From Chitinophagaceae bacterium (GTDB lineage Bacteria; Bacteroidota; Bacteroidia; Cytophagales; Cytophagaceae): a stretch of DNA of 64,000 nt. Below the pieces are notes generated by a model. It had not been told where the DNA came from, did not search any database, and worked only from the letters and a program-made list of their open reading frames with translations. The stretch is taken from assembly GCA_028288365.1 (NCBI GenBank), contig JAQBNU010000068.1:1-64000 (forward strand), in the 5' to 3' direction. This document shows positions 55,451-63,712 of this stretch, in pieces. Each line of letters begins with the position of its first letter. The first letter of the stretch is position 1. The position numbers were made by a program, and so were the translations under genes.

Positions 55451-56124
55451 TATTCTTTGAATCTATATCCAATTCTATTGATGTTTTGCAAATAATCGTT
55501 GCCACCTCCAGCAATGATTTTTTTTCTAAGGTTCTTGATTTGAGTATAGAGAAAATCATACGACTCATGATTGTCCTGGAATGTCCCCCATAGGTGTTCG
55601 ACTATGGCTTGCTTTGATATTACCTTGTTTTGATTGGTGATGAAATAGAGGAGAAGATCATATTCTTTTTTCTTCAGCCTAATCTCTCCTTCGTTTATGA
55701 AAACCTGAAAAGTATCCGTTTTGATTTTAATTTCTTTAAAAACTATTTCTTTTTGAGCCAGCTTTTTATGTCGTCGTAAAATAGAATTTACCCGTGCATT
55801 TAATTCTGAAAGGTCAAATGGTTTGGCAAGATAATCGTCGGCTCCCAGGTTAAGTCCTTCTACTTTTTGTTCAGCAGCATTTCGTGCAGAAAGAATGATG
55901 ATGTTAGGCTCTTGTTTCTGTTCTTTTATTTCTTTGATCAAATCCAAACCAGAACCATCAGGCAAACCTATATCCAAAATAAAGCAATCGAATTTTTCAA
56001 GAGACATCTTCAATCGTGCTTCTTTTATGTTCAATGCAAAATCACATTGAAATTTTTCTTCCTGAAAATAGTTAATAATAGACTTTAATAGTTCTTCTTC
56101 GTCTTCTACAATGAGAATTTTCAT
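55450..56124 (-). CDS. OmpR/PhoB-type response regulator
   Basis: A 224-residue DNA-binding regulator: receiver with Glu8-Asp9, phospho-acceptor Asp51 (FILDIGLPDGSG) and Lys in AKPFDL, then a winged-helix domain (VIVEHLWG region, SYDFLYTQIKNLRKKI, RIGYRFKE). The receiver is intact, unlike that of the island regulator. The partner kinase gene overlaps its stop by one base but carries a nonsense codon, so the regulator may act without its kinase. The efflux operon downstream is a likely target. Confidence 0.95.
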   Translation of the reverse strand: MKILIVEDEEELLKSIINYFQEEKFQCDFALNIKEARLKMSLEKFDCFILDIGLPDGSGLDLIKEIKEQKQEPNIIILSARNAAEQKVEGLNLGADDYLAKPFDLSELNARVNSILRRHKKLAQKEIVFKEIKIKTDTFQVFINEGEIRLKKKEYDLLLYFITNQNKVISKQAIVEHLWGTFQDNHESYDFLYTQIKNLRKKIIAGGGNDYLQNINRIGYRFKE

Positions 56125-56259
56125 AGAAATTGTTTCTGGTAAGCAACTGAAAAAATCTGGAGTAAATCTGTTTGGAATGATTTTTTATCCTATAAATTGC
56201 ATTCACTCTATTATAGATAGCAAGGTAAACAATCTGAGGAAATTTTTCCTCCCCATTTT

Positions 56260-56643
56260 ATGAACGAAGAAAAAAAAGAAAATATAAGTGATTATTTAGC
56301 CAATGAAAGAACCTTTCTGGCTTGGGTTCGAACAAGCATTGGAATCATGGCTTTTGGATTTGTCGTGGTTAAGTTTTCTTTATTCATCAAGCAGATTTCA
56401 TTGATCTTACAAAATGAACATACTGTTAAAGTCCCTCATACGGGATATTCTGCTGTTTTAGGAATTGTATTGGTGGCGATAGGAGTGTTGACTTTACTGA
56501 TGTCATTTATTCGCTATAAAAATATCAATAGACAATTAAGAGAAGGAGCTTATCAAAATTCTTCCCTTATGATTACGCTGCTTACAAGTTTGATTTTATT
56601 AATCAGTATACTATTAATTGCTTACCTGGTTAAAGCTGCATAA
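56260..56643 (+). CDS. DUF202 (YidH-type) membrane protein
   Basis: A 127-residue inner-membrane protein with the DUF202 signature YLANERTFLAWVRTSIGIMAFGF and two further helices. Function unknown; family members occur near stress and transport genes. It is read alone on the plus strand, convergent with the rhodanese gene 5 nt away. Confidence 0.88.
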   Translation: MNEEKKENISDYLANERTFLAWVRTSIGIMAFGFVVVKFSLFIKQISLILQNEHTVKVPHTGYSAVLGIVLVAIGVLTLLMSFIRYKNINRQLREGAYQNSSLMITLLTSLILLISILLIAYLVKAA

Positions 56644-56648
56644 TGAAG

Positions 56649-56972
56649 TCAATTGGCTTTATTAAGTTTACGTTGTAAACTTGTCCAGCCACCACCATTA
56701 TAAACATTAATAAATCCGTTGGCCTTCAATATGCTTTTTCCGGAAGCACTTCTTATACCGGAGGCACAGCAAGTGATGATGGACTGATCTTTTTTTAATT
56801 TTGGTAAACTATTATTCAATTGATCCAATGGGATGTTGATGGCTTCTTTGATATGACCACTGAGGTATTCTCCTTTTGTGCGTACATCAATGATAACAGC
56901 TCCATTGCTTACCAAATCAGCATAACTGACAGATGTACCTAAACCCAATGCCTTTTTTATAAAATTAATCAT
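56649..56972 (-). CDS. single-domain rhodanese (sulfurtransferase)
   Basis: A 107-residue rhodanese. The active-site loop CCASGIRS carries the catalytic Cys69; IIDVRTKGEYLSGHIKEAINIPL gives the conserved N-terminal motif. The enzyme moves sulfane sulfur to thiol acceptors. It is the last gene of a unit with a second rhodanese (frameshifted), a DUF6132 remnant, OsmC and a Crp-type regulator, a set that fits reactive sulfur or peroxide handling. Confidence 0.92.
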   Translation of the reverse strand: MINFIKKALGLGTSVSYADLVSNGAVIIDVRTKGEYLSGHIKEAINIPLDQLNNSLPKLKKDQSIITCCASGIRSASGKSILKANGFINVYNGGGWTSLQRKLNKAN

Positions 56973-56975
56973 CGT

Positions 56976-57226
56976 TTATTTATTTTTAATTGAATGTACT
57001 ACGTCTTTCCATGAACCACCATTTTTACAGTCTATTCCATTTTTTTGTAAAAAGGCTGTCGCTTGTCCGCTTCTGTTGCCACTGGCACAACACAAGATAA
57101 TAGGAGACCGGTATGATTTGATCTCGTCCAGTTTACTGGGTAATGTGTGCTCAAAGGTATATTAATCGCTTGTGCAACATGGCCCGAAACATATTCGTCA
57201 GGATTTCTTACATCTATGATCGTCAT
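56976..57226 (-). pseudogene. frameshifted rhodanese
   Basis: ATG 57226 opens MTIIDVRNPDEYVSGHVAQAINIPL; then the frame is lost around 57148-57155. One frame over, the protein continues HTLPSKLDEIKSYRSPIIL, CCASGNRSGQATAFLQKNG and GGSWKDVV up to TAA at 56976. A single missing base near 57150 explains both parts. The catalytic CCASGNR loop lies after the shift, so the product of the intact frame would be dead. Ends 3 nt before the next rhodanese. Confidence 0.85.
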
Positions 57227-57246
57227 AAGATATTTTTTAATGTCTT

Positions 57247-57421
57247 CTATAAACTGTTGAAAAGCAAACCTCCTATAATGGCTCCATAAATACTGCTATT
57301 GATAGGACTAGAGGTAAATGAAACATGTTCCGCTGGCACACCCTATGAAATGATAATAAAGGTATCCTCCAATAGCTCCTATGAAAACACCTAGTATGGT
57401 TAAACCATATTTACTGATCAT
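57247..57421 (-). pseudogene. frameshifted DUF6132-like membrane protein
   Basis: From ATG 57421 the frame reads MISKYGLTILGVFIGAIGGY, LYYHFIGCASGTC, then leaves frame; one base further it continues SFTSSPINSSIYGAIIGGLLFNSL and stops at 57247. The two parts together match the small two-helix family with the GCASGTC motif, usually found beside rhodaneses. One extra T after the GTC codons accounts for the shift. Confidence 0.75.
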
Positions 57422-57427
57422 AGGATA

Positions 57428-57865
57428 TTATTTATTAGTGAAAATAAGTTGATCGTTGTATACCACATCCCAGGTAACGGGCATGATCTTCTTCAGCATA
57501 CTGCTTACTCCACAATATTTTTCTTGCGAATCGGTCACAGCTGCTAGTGTTGCTTCTTTAGAGGAATCTTCTCCTTTGAACAGATATACCAAGTGAATGG
57601 ATATGTATTGGACCGGAGCAGTTTTACTTAGTTCTCCCGTTACGTTGATGTCAAAGGAAGTGATTTCCTTATGGGCTTTTCGAAGTAGTGCTACAACATC
57701 CATTCCTGTACAACCGGATAGAGCAGTCAATACAAAAGGTTTCGGAATAGGAGCTGTGTCTTCTCCTCCGGACTTTTCCGGTGCATCCATGATGACCGTG
57801 TGACCGTTGATCAATGCATTGAACTGCATTTTGCCCATCCATTGGGTTTCTACTGTATGTGCCAT
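57428..57865 (-). CDS. OsmC/Ohr-family protein
   Basis: A 145-residue peroxidase-like protein with the two redox cysteines of the family, Cys52 (LSGCTGMD) and Cys118 (EKYCGVSSML). The OsmC branch (YhfA-like) is more likely than Ohr, judging by the SGCTGMDVVALLRK motif. It reduces organic hydroperoxides or acts on persulfides, and heads the rhodanese unit 67 nt after the Crp-type gene. Confidence 0.92.
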   Translation of the reverse strand: MAHTVETQWMGKMQFNALINGHTVIMDAPEKSGGEDTAPIPKPFVLTALSGCTGMDVVALLRKAHKEITSFDINVTGELSKTAPVQYISIHLVYLFKGEDSSKEATLAAVTDSQEKYCGVSSMLKKIMPVTWDVVYNDQLIFTNK

Positions 57866-57932
57866 GGCGTTGTGTGTTGATGTTTAACACAACAAAGGTG
57901 AAGGAATAAAAATAGGGATACAGTGACTTTTG

Positions 57933-58556
57933 TTACAGAAGCGTAATTTTATTTCTGCCGAGCTCTAATTCACCGGCTTCTTCCAGTTGCTTAAGTAAAC
58001 GGGAAACGACTACACGTGCTGTACCCAATTCATTCGCTAACTGTTCATGGGTAACAGCGATGATCTTAGTTTGATTCAAGTCTGCTTTTTTATGAAGCAA
58101 ATCGAGCAGTCGTTGGTCAACTTTCTTAAAAGCAACAGCATTCACAACTTCCAACAGTTCTTCAAAGCGTTTGTGGTACATGCGAAAAATATAGTCGAGC
58201 CATTCGGGATATTCTTTGATGAGTGAACTTACTTTTTCAATGGGTAAAAATAGTACTTCTAAATCTTCTTCAGCTATAGCTTTGACTTTGCTGGTTTCAT
58301 GGTGCATGCCACCTAAGAAAGACATGATGCAGCTTTCTCCGGATTTAATGTAATAAAGAAGAATCTCTCGACCGTCGTCTTCTGTACGCAATACTTTTAA
58401 GCTACCACTGATGACAATCGGAATGGATTTGATGTGTACATTCTCGTTTAGAATAACATCTCCTTCCTTGAATTTTTTGGCTATACTATATGAAGTAAGC
58501 TTTTCTTTGATTTGAGGGGAGGATTTAAATTCTATGATGTTTTCTAATGCACTCAT
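57933..58556 (-). CDS. Crp/Fnr-family regulator
   Basis: A 207-residue regulator (ATG 58556) with a CRP beta-roll (GDVILNENVHIKSIPIVISGSLKVLR, GESCIMSFLGGM) and a C-terminal HTH with recognition helix GTARVVVSRLLKQLEE. The receiver domain of the island regulator is missing, and the helix has V..SR where the other has E..SR, so it should read a different site. No Cys cluster for Fe-S binding. It probably controls the OsmC-rhodanese unit downstream. Confidence 0.92.
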   Translation of the reverse strand: MSALENIIEFKSSPQIKEKLTSYSIAKKFKEGDVILNENVHIKSIPIVISGSLKVLRTEDDGREILLYYIKSGESCIMSFLGGMHHETSKVKAIAEEDLEVLFLPIEKVSSLIKEYPEWLDYIFRMYHKRFEELLEVVNAVAFKKVDQRLLDLLHKKADLNQTKIIAVTHEQLANELGTARVVVSRLLKQLEEAGELELGRNKITLL

Positions 58557-58798
58557 AGTGTAAAGTAACATTATTTTAGATAATATTTTGCTGTTGTAGG
58601 TCTATGCGAGATTGGCGGAATTTATTTCTTTTGGCTTGGAAGGATAAGCCTATTTGGTATGAGTGACTAAGTCGAAAGCATGTATAGAAAATTTTGTTAT
58701 TTTATTCTTAGTTGAAACTTAAACTTTTGGTAATTCAGATCTATAACTTTAACATAACTACGTAATTGGAGACTTTAAAGTAACTATATAGGATTTAT

Positions 58799-60205
58799 TT
58801 AGCGAAGTTTGAGTACGCAGATGCATTCCACATGATGCGTATGCGGAAACATATCAACAGGCTGTACTTGTTCGATGTCGTACTTGGTGCTCAGTAATTG
58901 TAAGTCGCGCGCCTGTGTAGCGGGATTGCAACTCACATACACGATGCGTGGTGTTGCAAGACGAAGCAATACATCCACTACATCGTTGTGCATGCCTACG
59001 CGCGGTGGATCAGTGATGATGACATCCGGTCTTCCATTTTCCTGAATGAAGGCATCCGTAAAAATATCTTTCATGTCACCGGCATAAAACACGGTGTTGT
59101 GTATGTTGTTGATGGAGGAGTTAAGCTTGGCATCTTCAATGGCCATCGGTACAGATTCTATACCGACTACTTTTTTCGCTTGATGTGCGACGAAATTGGC
59201 AATGGTGCCTGTTCCGGTATACAAATCATACACGGTTTCTGTTCCGGTAAGTTTAGCGAGACTGCGCGTTAACTTATAAAGCTCGTAAGCTTGCGAAGGA
59301 TTGGTTTGATAAAATGATTTGGGACTGATGCGGAAGGTCAATGCTTCCATGTGTTCTTCGATATAGCCTTTGCCTTTGTACAAGATCAAATCCAGATCGT
59401 AAATGCTGTCGTTCTTTTTTAAATTGATGGTATAATAGAGTGTGTTGATTTCAGCGAAAGAAGAAACTAAAAACTGACAGGTTTTCTCGATCCACTCCAG
59501 TTCATCTTTTCCAAATTGAACGATCAGCATGAATTCTCCTTGTTGCGTGTTGCGCAAAGTGAGGCCTCTTAAAAATCCTTCGTTTGTTTTCAAGTCATAA
59601 AAAGGATACTCCTGCTGAAGCATGAATGTTCTCAATCCGTTGCGGATCGCATTAGACGGCTCTGCCTGATGATGACAATGCTGAATGTCCAGCACTTTAT
59701 CGAACCTGCCTGGAATGTGAAAGCCGATGGCATTGGGATGAAGTGAGGCGTCTGTATCTATTTCTTTTGCGGTAAACCAGCGTTTGTTGGAAACTGAAAA
59801 ATCTAATTTGTTGCGGTACCCTTTTTGTATCGCGGAACCAAGTATAGGAGTGACTGCAGGAAGTTCCAGCTTGCCAATGCGCACCAAGGCATCGACCACT
59901 TGTTTTTGTTTGTGCTGCAACTGCAAGTCATAAGGAATGTGTTGCAATTTACATCCGCCGCAGATTCCGAAATGTTCGCAAAAAGGAATGGCTCTTTCTT
60001 TCGCATAGGAATGAAAAGTAGTGACCTTCGCTTCCGCATAATTTTTATGTGAACGGTATATTTCTAAATCGACCAAATCTCCAGGCGCCGTGAATTCTGA
60101 AAAAATAACTTTGTTATCGTATCGGCTGATGCTTTTTCCTTCCGATCCTAAATCTTCGATCAGGACATTATTGATGATTGTGCGCGTGAATTTTTTGCGG
60201 GCCAT
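58799..60205 (-). CDS. rlmD: 23S rRNA (uracil-5-)-methyltransferase, RlmD type
   Basis: A 468-residue SAM enzyme of the TrmA/RlmD family that methylates a uracil in 23S rRNA. TRAM-like N-terminus, iron-sulfur cysteines Cys76, Cys82, Cys85 (CEHFGICGGCKL) plus one near 177, SAM motif YDLYTGTGTIANFVA, TDPPRVGMH, and catalytic Cys in VYVSCNPATQARDL. Which uracil (1939 or 747) is not decided by sequence alone. Single gene. Confidence 0.92.
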   Translation of the reverse strand: MARKKFTRTIINNVLIEDLGSEGKSISRYDNKVIFSEFTAPGDLVDLEIYRSHKNYAEAKVTTFHSYAKERAIPFCEHFGICGGCKLQHIPYDLQLQHKQKQVVDALVRIGKLELPAVTPILGSAIQKGYRNKLDFSVSNKRWFTAKEIDTDASLHPNAIGFHIPGRFDKVLDIQHCHHQAEPSNAIRNGLRTFMLQQEYPFYDLKTNEGFLRGLTLRNTQQGEFMLIVQFGKDELEWIEKTCQFLVSSFAEINTLYYTINLKKNDSIYDLDLILYKGKGYIEEHMEALTFRISPKSFYQTNPSQAYELYKLTRSLAKLTGTETVYDLYTGTGTIANFVAHQAKKVVGIESVPMAIEDAKLNSSINNIHNTVFYAGDMKDIFTDAFIQENGRPDVIITDPPRVGMHNDVVDVLLRLATPRIVYVSCNPATQARDLQLLSTKYDIEQVQPVDMFPHTHHVECICVLKLR

Positions 60206-60250
60206 GGGATGTAATTAGAGGATGCAAGTTAAGAAGAATTAGAATAGTTG

Positions 60251-60277
60251 TCAGTGATCAGTGGTCAGTAATCAGTG
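60251..60277. repeat. four 7-bp tandem repeats TCAGTRR
   Basis: TCAGT recurs at 60251, 60258, 60265 and 60272, each followed by a purine pair (GA, GG, AA, GA). It lies 45-75 nt upstream of the rlmD ATG and 34 bp from the hairpin element at 60311, and the two may be parts of one dispersed element. Confidence 0.6.
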
Positions 60278-60310
60278 AAAAAATCATATGATCGTCGTAA
60301 CTACTGACGG

Positions 60311-60350
60311 TCTTGCCCCTAAATCCCCTTCAGGGGATTTAGGGGCAAGA
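60311..60350. repeat. REP-like palindromic element
   Basis: TCTTGCCCCTAAATCCCC (60311-60328) and its exact complement (60333-60350) with a TTCA loop. GC-rich, perfectly paired, without T-run. CCCCTAAATCCCCT-type palindromes are familiar between genes of Bacteroidota, so I treat it as a repetitive extragenic palindrome. Confidence 0.65.
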
Positions 60351-60478
60351 CTGTTTGAATAGCATTCAAGACGCAGAATCCTTTGACGAGAGATTCTACG
60401 AAGGATAAGATGATCGTAACATATTCTAAAGCCTCTTTATTTTCTCATAAACAATCATTTGGAGGTACTTTTGTCAAA

Positions 60479-60522
60479 AAAACTACGGAAACTTTTGACA
60501 TTTTAAAAGTTTCCGTAGTTTT
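60479..60522. promoter_or_regulatory. probable TetR operator
   Basis: AAAACTACGGAAACTTTT (60479-60496) and its complement (60505-60522) with 8-nt spacer, ending 5 nt before the TetR start codon. The inner part repeats the word TTTTGACA/TTTTGTCA found just upstream at 60469-60476. Autorepression is likely; as an RNA it would also cover the start region. Confidence 0.65.
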
Positions 60523-60527
60523 ACCCT

Positions 60528-61154
60528 ATGGATCAAGAAATAGAAACAGGAGAACGAATCTTAATTGAAGCGGAACAATTGTTTTTCCGTTACGGCGTGA
60601 AGTCCATCACGATGGATGAAATCGCCACGCACTTGGGCATTTCAAAGAAAACCATTTACCAGTTTTATAAGGACAAAAAAGAGTTGGTGTATAAGGTGGT
60701 TGAAACCAAAATGGCCAAGCAGGAAACAGAGATGGAAGAGATTGCAGAGAAGGCCATAGACCCGGTGCATGAAATCCTCTTAACCAGTGATTACCTGAAA
60801 AAGATTTTTATCAACATGAATCCTTTTCTGTTGGTGGAAGTGCAGAAGTATTACCCAAGAGCTTACGGAATATTTAGTACGCACCGGGACAAGTGCATCT
60901 TCAGCAGCATTTTTAATAACATAAAAAAAGGAATCACTCAGGGACTGTACAGGCCAGGCATGGATGTCGATACCATCGCACGATTAAGAATGGTGTGCAT
61001 TGATGCGGCTTTCAATCCGGATAATTTTCCATTGGCGAAGAAGAACCTGAATGAATTGCAGATGCAATTGATCGAACATTTTCTCTATGGCATTTGCACC
61101 TTGAAGGGGCACAAATTAATAAACAAATACAAACAGATTAAAGAGGAAGAATAG
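60528..61154 (+). CDS. TetR/AcrR-family regulator
   Basis: A 208-residue repressor: HTH in MDEIATHLGISKKTIYQFYKDKKELV (residues ~26-51) and a helical ligand-binding domain. It leads an efflux operon; the TolC gene starts 2 nt after its stop, so it is transcribed with its targets. An 18-bp inverted repeat directly before the gene is the probable operator. Confidence 0.93.
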   Translation: MDQEIETGERILIEAEQLFFRYGVKSITMDEIATHLGISKKTIYQFYKDKKELVYKVVETKMAKQETEMEEIAEKAIDPVHEILLTSDYLKKIFINMNPFLLVEVQKYYPRAYGIFSTHRDKCIFSSIFNNIKKGITQGLYRPGMDVDTIARLRMVCIDAAFNPDNFPLAKKNLNELQMQLIEHFLYGICTLKGHKLINKYKQIKEEE

Positions 61155-61156
61155 TT

Positions 61157-62530
61157 ATGAAAAAAGGATTCATTGTACTGGCGACGTTGTTACTAACGAG
61201 CTTTTTGTCAGTGAGCGGGGCTTCGGCCCAGACGACTACTCCATACACGTTGCAACAGTGTATAGATTACGCGCTCCAGAATTATAATGATATTAAAAAT
61301 GCACAGCTGGATATTCAATCATCCGAAGCGAGAGTGGGTGAAGTAAGGGGTGCCGGTTTACCGAAAGTTTCTGCGAAAGCTTCCGTTACCGATAACCCGG
61401 ATTTGCCGCGTTCTTATTTTGATGGAGGCAACCCCTTCATTGCTCCTTACATACCGGGTGCGCAGGCGGGAACGGTGTATGCTTTCCCCAACACGTTCCA
61501 GGTTAGGTCTTCCGGTGATTTGTCTGCTACGATCTCTCAATTGATTTTCGATGGTTCTTACATCATGGGATTGAAAGCATCTTCTGTTTACAAAGAGTTG
61601 GCTACTAAAAGTCTGACGCAAACCAAAATCAATGTAGTAGAAAATGTAACCAAAGCTTTTTACCTGGTGCTGATCAACAATGAGCGTCTGGCTTTGCTCA
61701 ACTCCAATGTGAATCGTATCGACAGCTTGTTGAAGAATACACGAGGATTACAGAAAGAAGGCTTTGCCGAACAACTGGATGCCGATCGTATAGAAGTAAC
61801 CAGAAATAATTTGCTGGCGGAACTGACGAAATTCAATCAGCTGAATGAAGTGACAGAATTGTTGCTCAGGTATCAGATGGGAATGCCTTTGACGGATTCA
61901 CTGACCTTAGTGGGTGATGTGAAAGACATACAGATTGAAGTCATTGATAAAAGTACAGTGGTCAATCCGAAAAACAGGATTGAATACAGTTTATTACAGA
62001 CTCAACTGGAATTGCAACGTCTCGATTTGAAAAGCAACCAAGCGAAATTTCTTCCATCACTGTCAGGTTTTGCAACCGGTGGTTATAACCGTTCAGACAA
62101 TAGTGTGCCCAAAGTATTATCCAATCAATGGTACAAGTATTCCATGTGGGGCTTGAACTTAAGCATTCCCCTCATTGACGGTGGAAGCAAAATATACAAA
62201 GTGAAGCAGTCGAAGTACGCGTATCAAAAAGCAGAAAACAACCTGAACTTCTTTGCGCAAACGGTAGACCTTCAAGCCAAGCAATCGATGGCCACGTTGA
62301 ACAATGAAATTGAGAACCTGAAAATTCAAAGAAGAAATTTAGAGTTGGCTACTAAAGTGGTGAGAACGGCTAAGATCAAATACACTTCCGGTACGGCTTC
62401 CAACATAGAAGTCATCGAAGCGGAGAATGCGTTCAAAGAATCGCAAACGAATTTCTACAATGCTGTTTACAATACTTTATTAGCAAAAATAGGATACCAA
62501 AAATCAACAGGAACATTATATACAGAATAA
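61157..62530 (+). CDS. TolC-family outer-membrane channel
   Basis: A 457-residue protein: signal peptide ending SVSGASAQT, then two OEP halves (TLQQCIDYALQNYNDIKNAQLDI; KYAYQKAENNLNFFAQTVDL with SGTASNIEVIEAENAFKESQ). It is the exit duct for the RND pump encoded two genes later. Confidence 0.94.
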   Translation: MKKGFIVLATLLLTSFLSVSGASAQTTTPYTLQQCIDYALQNYNDIKNAQLDIQSSEARVGEVRGAGLPKVSAKASVTDNPDLPRSYFDGGNPFIAPYIPGAQAGTVYAFPNTFQVRSSGDLSATISQLIFDGSYIMGLKASSVYKELATKSLTQTKINVVENVTKAFYLVLINNERLALLNSNVNRIDSLLKNTRGLQKEGFAEQLDADRIEVTRNNLLAELTKFNQLNEVTELLLRYQMGMPLTDSLTLVGDVKDIQIEVIDKSTVVNPKNRIEYSLLQTQLELQRLDLKSNQAKFLPSLSGFATGGYNRSDNSVPKVLSNQWYKYSMWGLNLSIPLIDGGSKIYKVKQSKYAYQKAENNLNFFAQTVDLQAKQSMATLNNEIENLKIQRRNLELATKVVRTAKIKYTSGTASNIEVIEAENAFKESQTNFYNAVYNTLLAKIGYQKSTGTLYTE

Positions 62531-62544
62531 TAATTTTTACTCAT

Positions 62545-63660
62545 ATGAAAAAGATAAACCTATTCATCCTCGCCGCCGCCGTTCTATTCTATGCATGTGC
62601 TGCTCCCGATAAAAAAGCAGAACTGGCTGAGTTAAGAAAGCAGCGTGAAGAGTTGAACACTCAGATCGCTAAGCTGGAAAAAGAATTGCCAAAAGATACC
62701 AGCAAAGAAGGTGCACAGAAAAAAGCCATCGTGATTGCTGCGGACATCGAACCGCAAACCTTCATTCATTACCTGGAGATTCAGGGAAAGGTAGACTCTG
62801 ATCAAAATGTAAGACTAAGTCCCAAGTCTGGCGGAGTTGTACAAGACGTATTTGTAGAACGTGGACAAACCGTGAGCAAAGGAACGTTATTGGCGCAGAT
62901 CGATGCCTCAACAATTATTGCAGGGATTAATGAATTGAAAAAATCATTGGAACTCTCTAATGACCTTTATGCGAAACAACAAAGATTATGGGATCAAAAA
63001 GTAGGTACAGAAGTACAGTATCTACAAGCAAAGAACCAGAAAGAAGCGTTGGAAAAGAAATTGTCTAGCATGAACGAGCAATATGAATTGACTCGTATCC
63101 GTGCACCCTTCAATGGATTGGTAGATGAGATTTATGTAAGAGTGGGTGAAGCCACTGCTCCGGGTGCTCCTGCATTTCGAATTGTCAACAACAGCAGCTT
63201 GAAAGCGGTGGCAGAAGTTCCGGAGTCTTATATCTCTACGATTCAAAAAGGAAATGCAGTGACGTTGTTTTTCCCGGATGCGAAGAAAGAGATCCAATCT
63301 AAAATTCAAACGGCTGCTGATGTCATTGATCCGGTCAACCGTACATTCAAAATTGAAATGCCTTTGAATGGAGAAGCAAAATCATTGAAGACAAACATGA
63401 TTGCAATCGTCAACATCAAAGACTATCAAAAAGAAAATGCCATCGTGGTGCCGATCAATGTCGTGCAACGTACCGAAAAAGGAGATTTTATCTACGTGGT
63501 AGAAAACAACAAAGCCGTCATGACACCTGTAGAATTAGGTCTTTCCTACAAATCTCAGGTAGAAGTATTGAGTGGATTGAAACAAGGTGATAAGATCATC
63601 ACGGTGGGATACCAGGACGTAGTAGACGGTCAACCTGTGGTGTTGAAAACAAACTTATAA
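62545..63660 (+). CDS. RND efflux periplasmic adaptor lipoprotein
   Basis: A 371-residue membrane-fusion lipoprotein (signal NLFILAAAVLFYACAAP, Cys18) with a short coiled coil (KAELAELRKQREELNTQIAKL, ~24-44) not usual in adaptors, lipoyl halves (KSGGVVQDVFVERGQTVSKG; IRAPFNGLVDEIYVRVGEA), and barrel domains. Located between TolC and RND genes. Confidence 0.94.
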   Translation: MKKINLFILAAAVLFYACAAPDKKAELAELRKQREELNTQIAKLEKELPKDTSKEGAQKKAIVIAADIEPQTFIHYLEIQGKVDSDQNVRLSPKSGGVVQDVFVERGQTVSKGTLLAQIDASTIIAGINELKKSLELSNDLYAKQQRLWDQKVGTEVQYLQAKNQKEALEKKLSSMNEQYELTRIRAPFNGLVDEIYVRVGEATAPGAPAFRIVNNSSLKAVAEVPESYISTIQKGNAVTLFFPDAKKEIQSKIQTAADVIDPVNRTFKIEMPLNGEAKSLKTNMIAIVNIKDYQKENAIVVPINVVQRTEKGDFIYVVENNKAVMTPVELGLSYKSQVEVLSGLKQGDKIITVGYQDVVDGQPVVLKTNL

Positions 63661-63712
63661 TCGTTCGATTATAACTGTTCTGTTCAACTCATGACTTTTA
63701 AACGATATTGAA

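Noticed and set aside
60251-60277. TCAGTGATCAGTGGTCAGT block as an island operator
   Set aside because: TGA and TCA occur but with spacing 7, not 6, and within a simple tandem repeat; no link to island genes.
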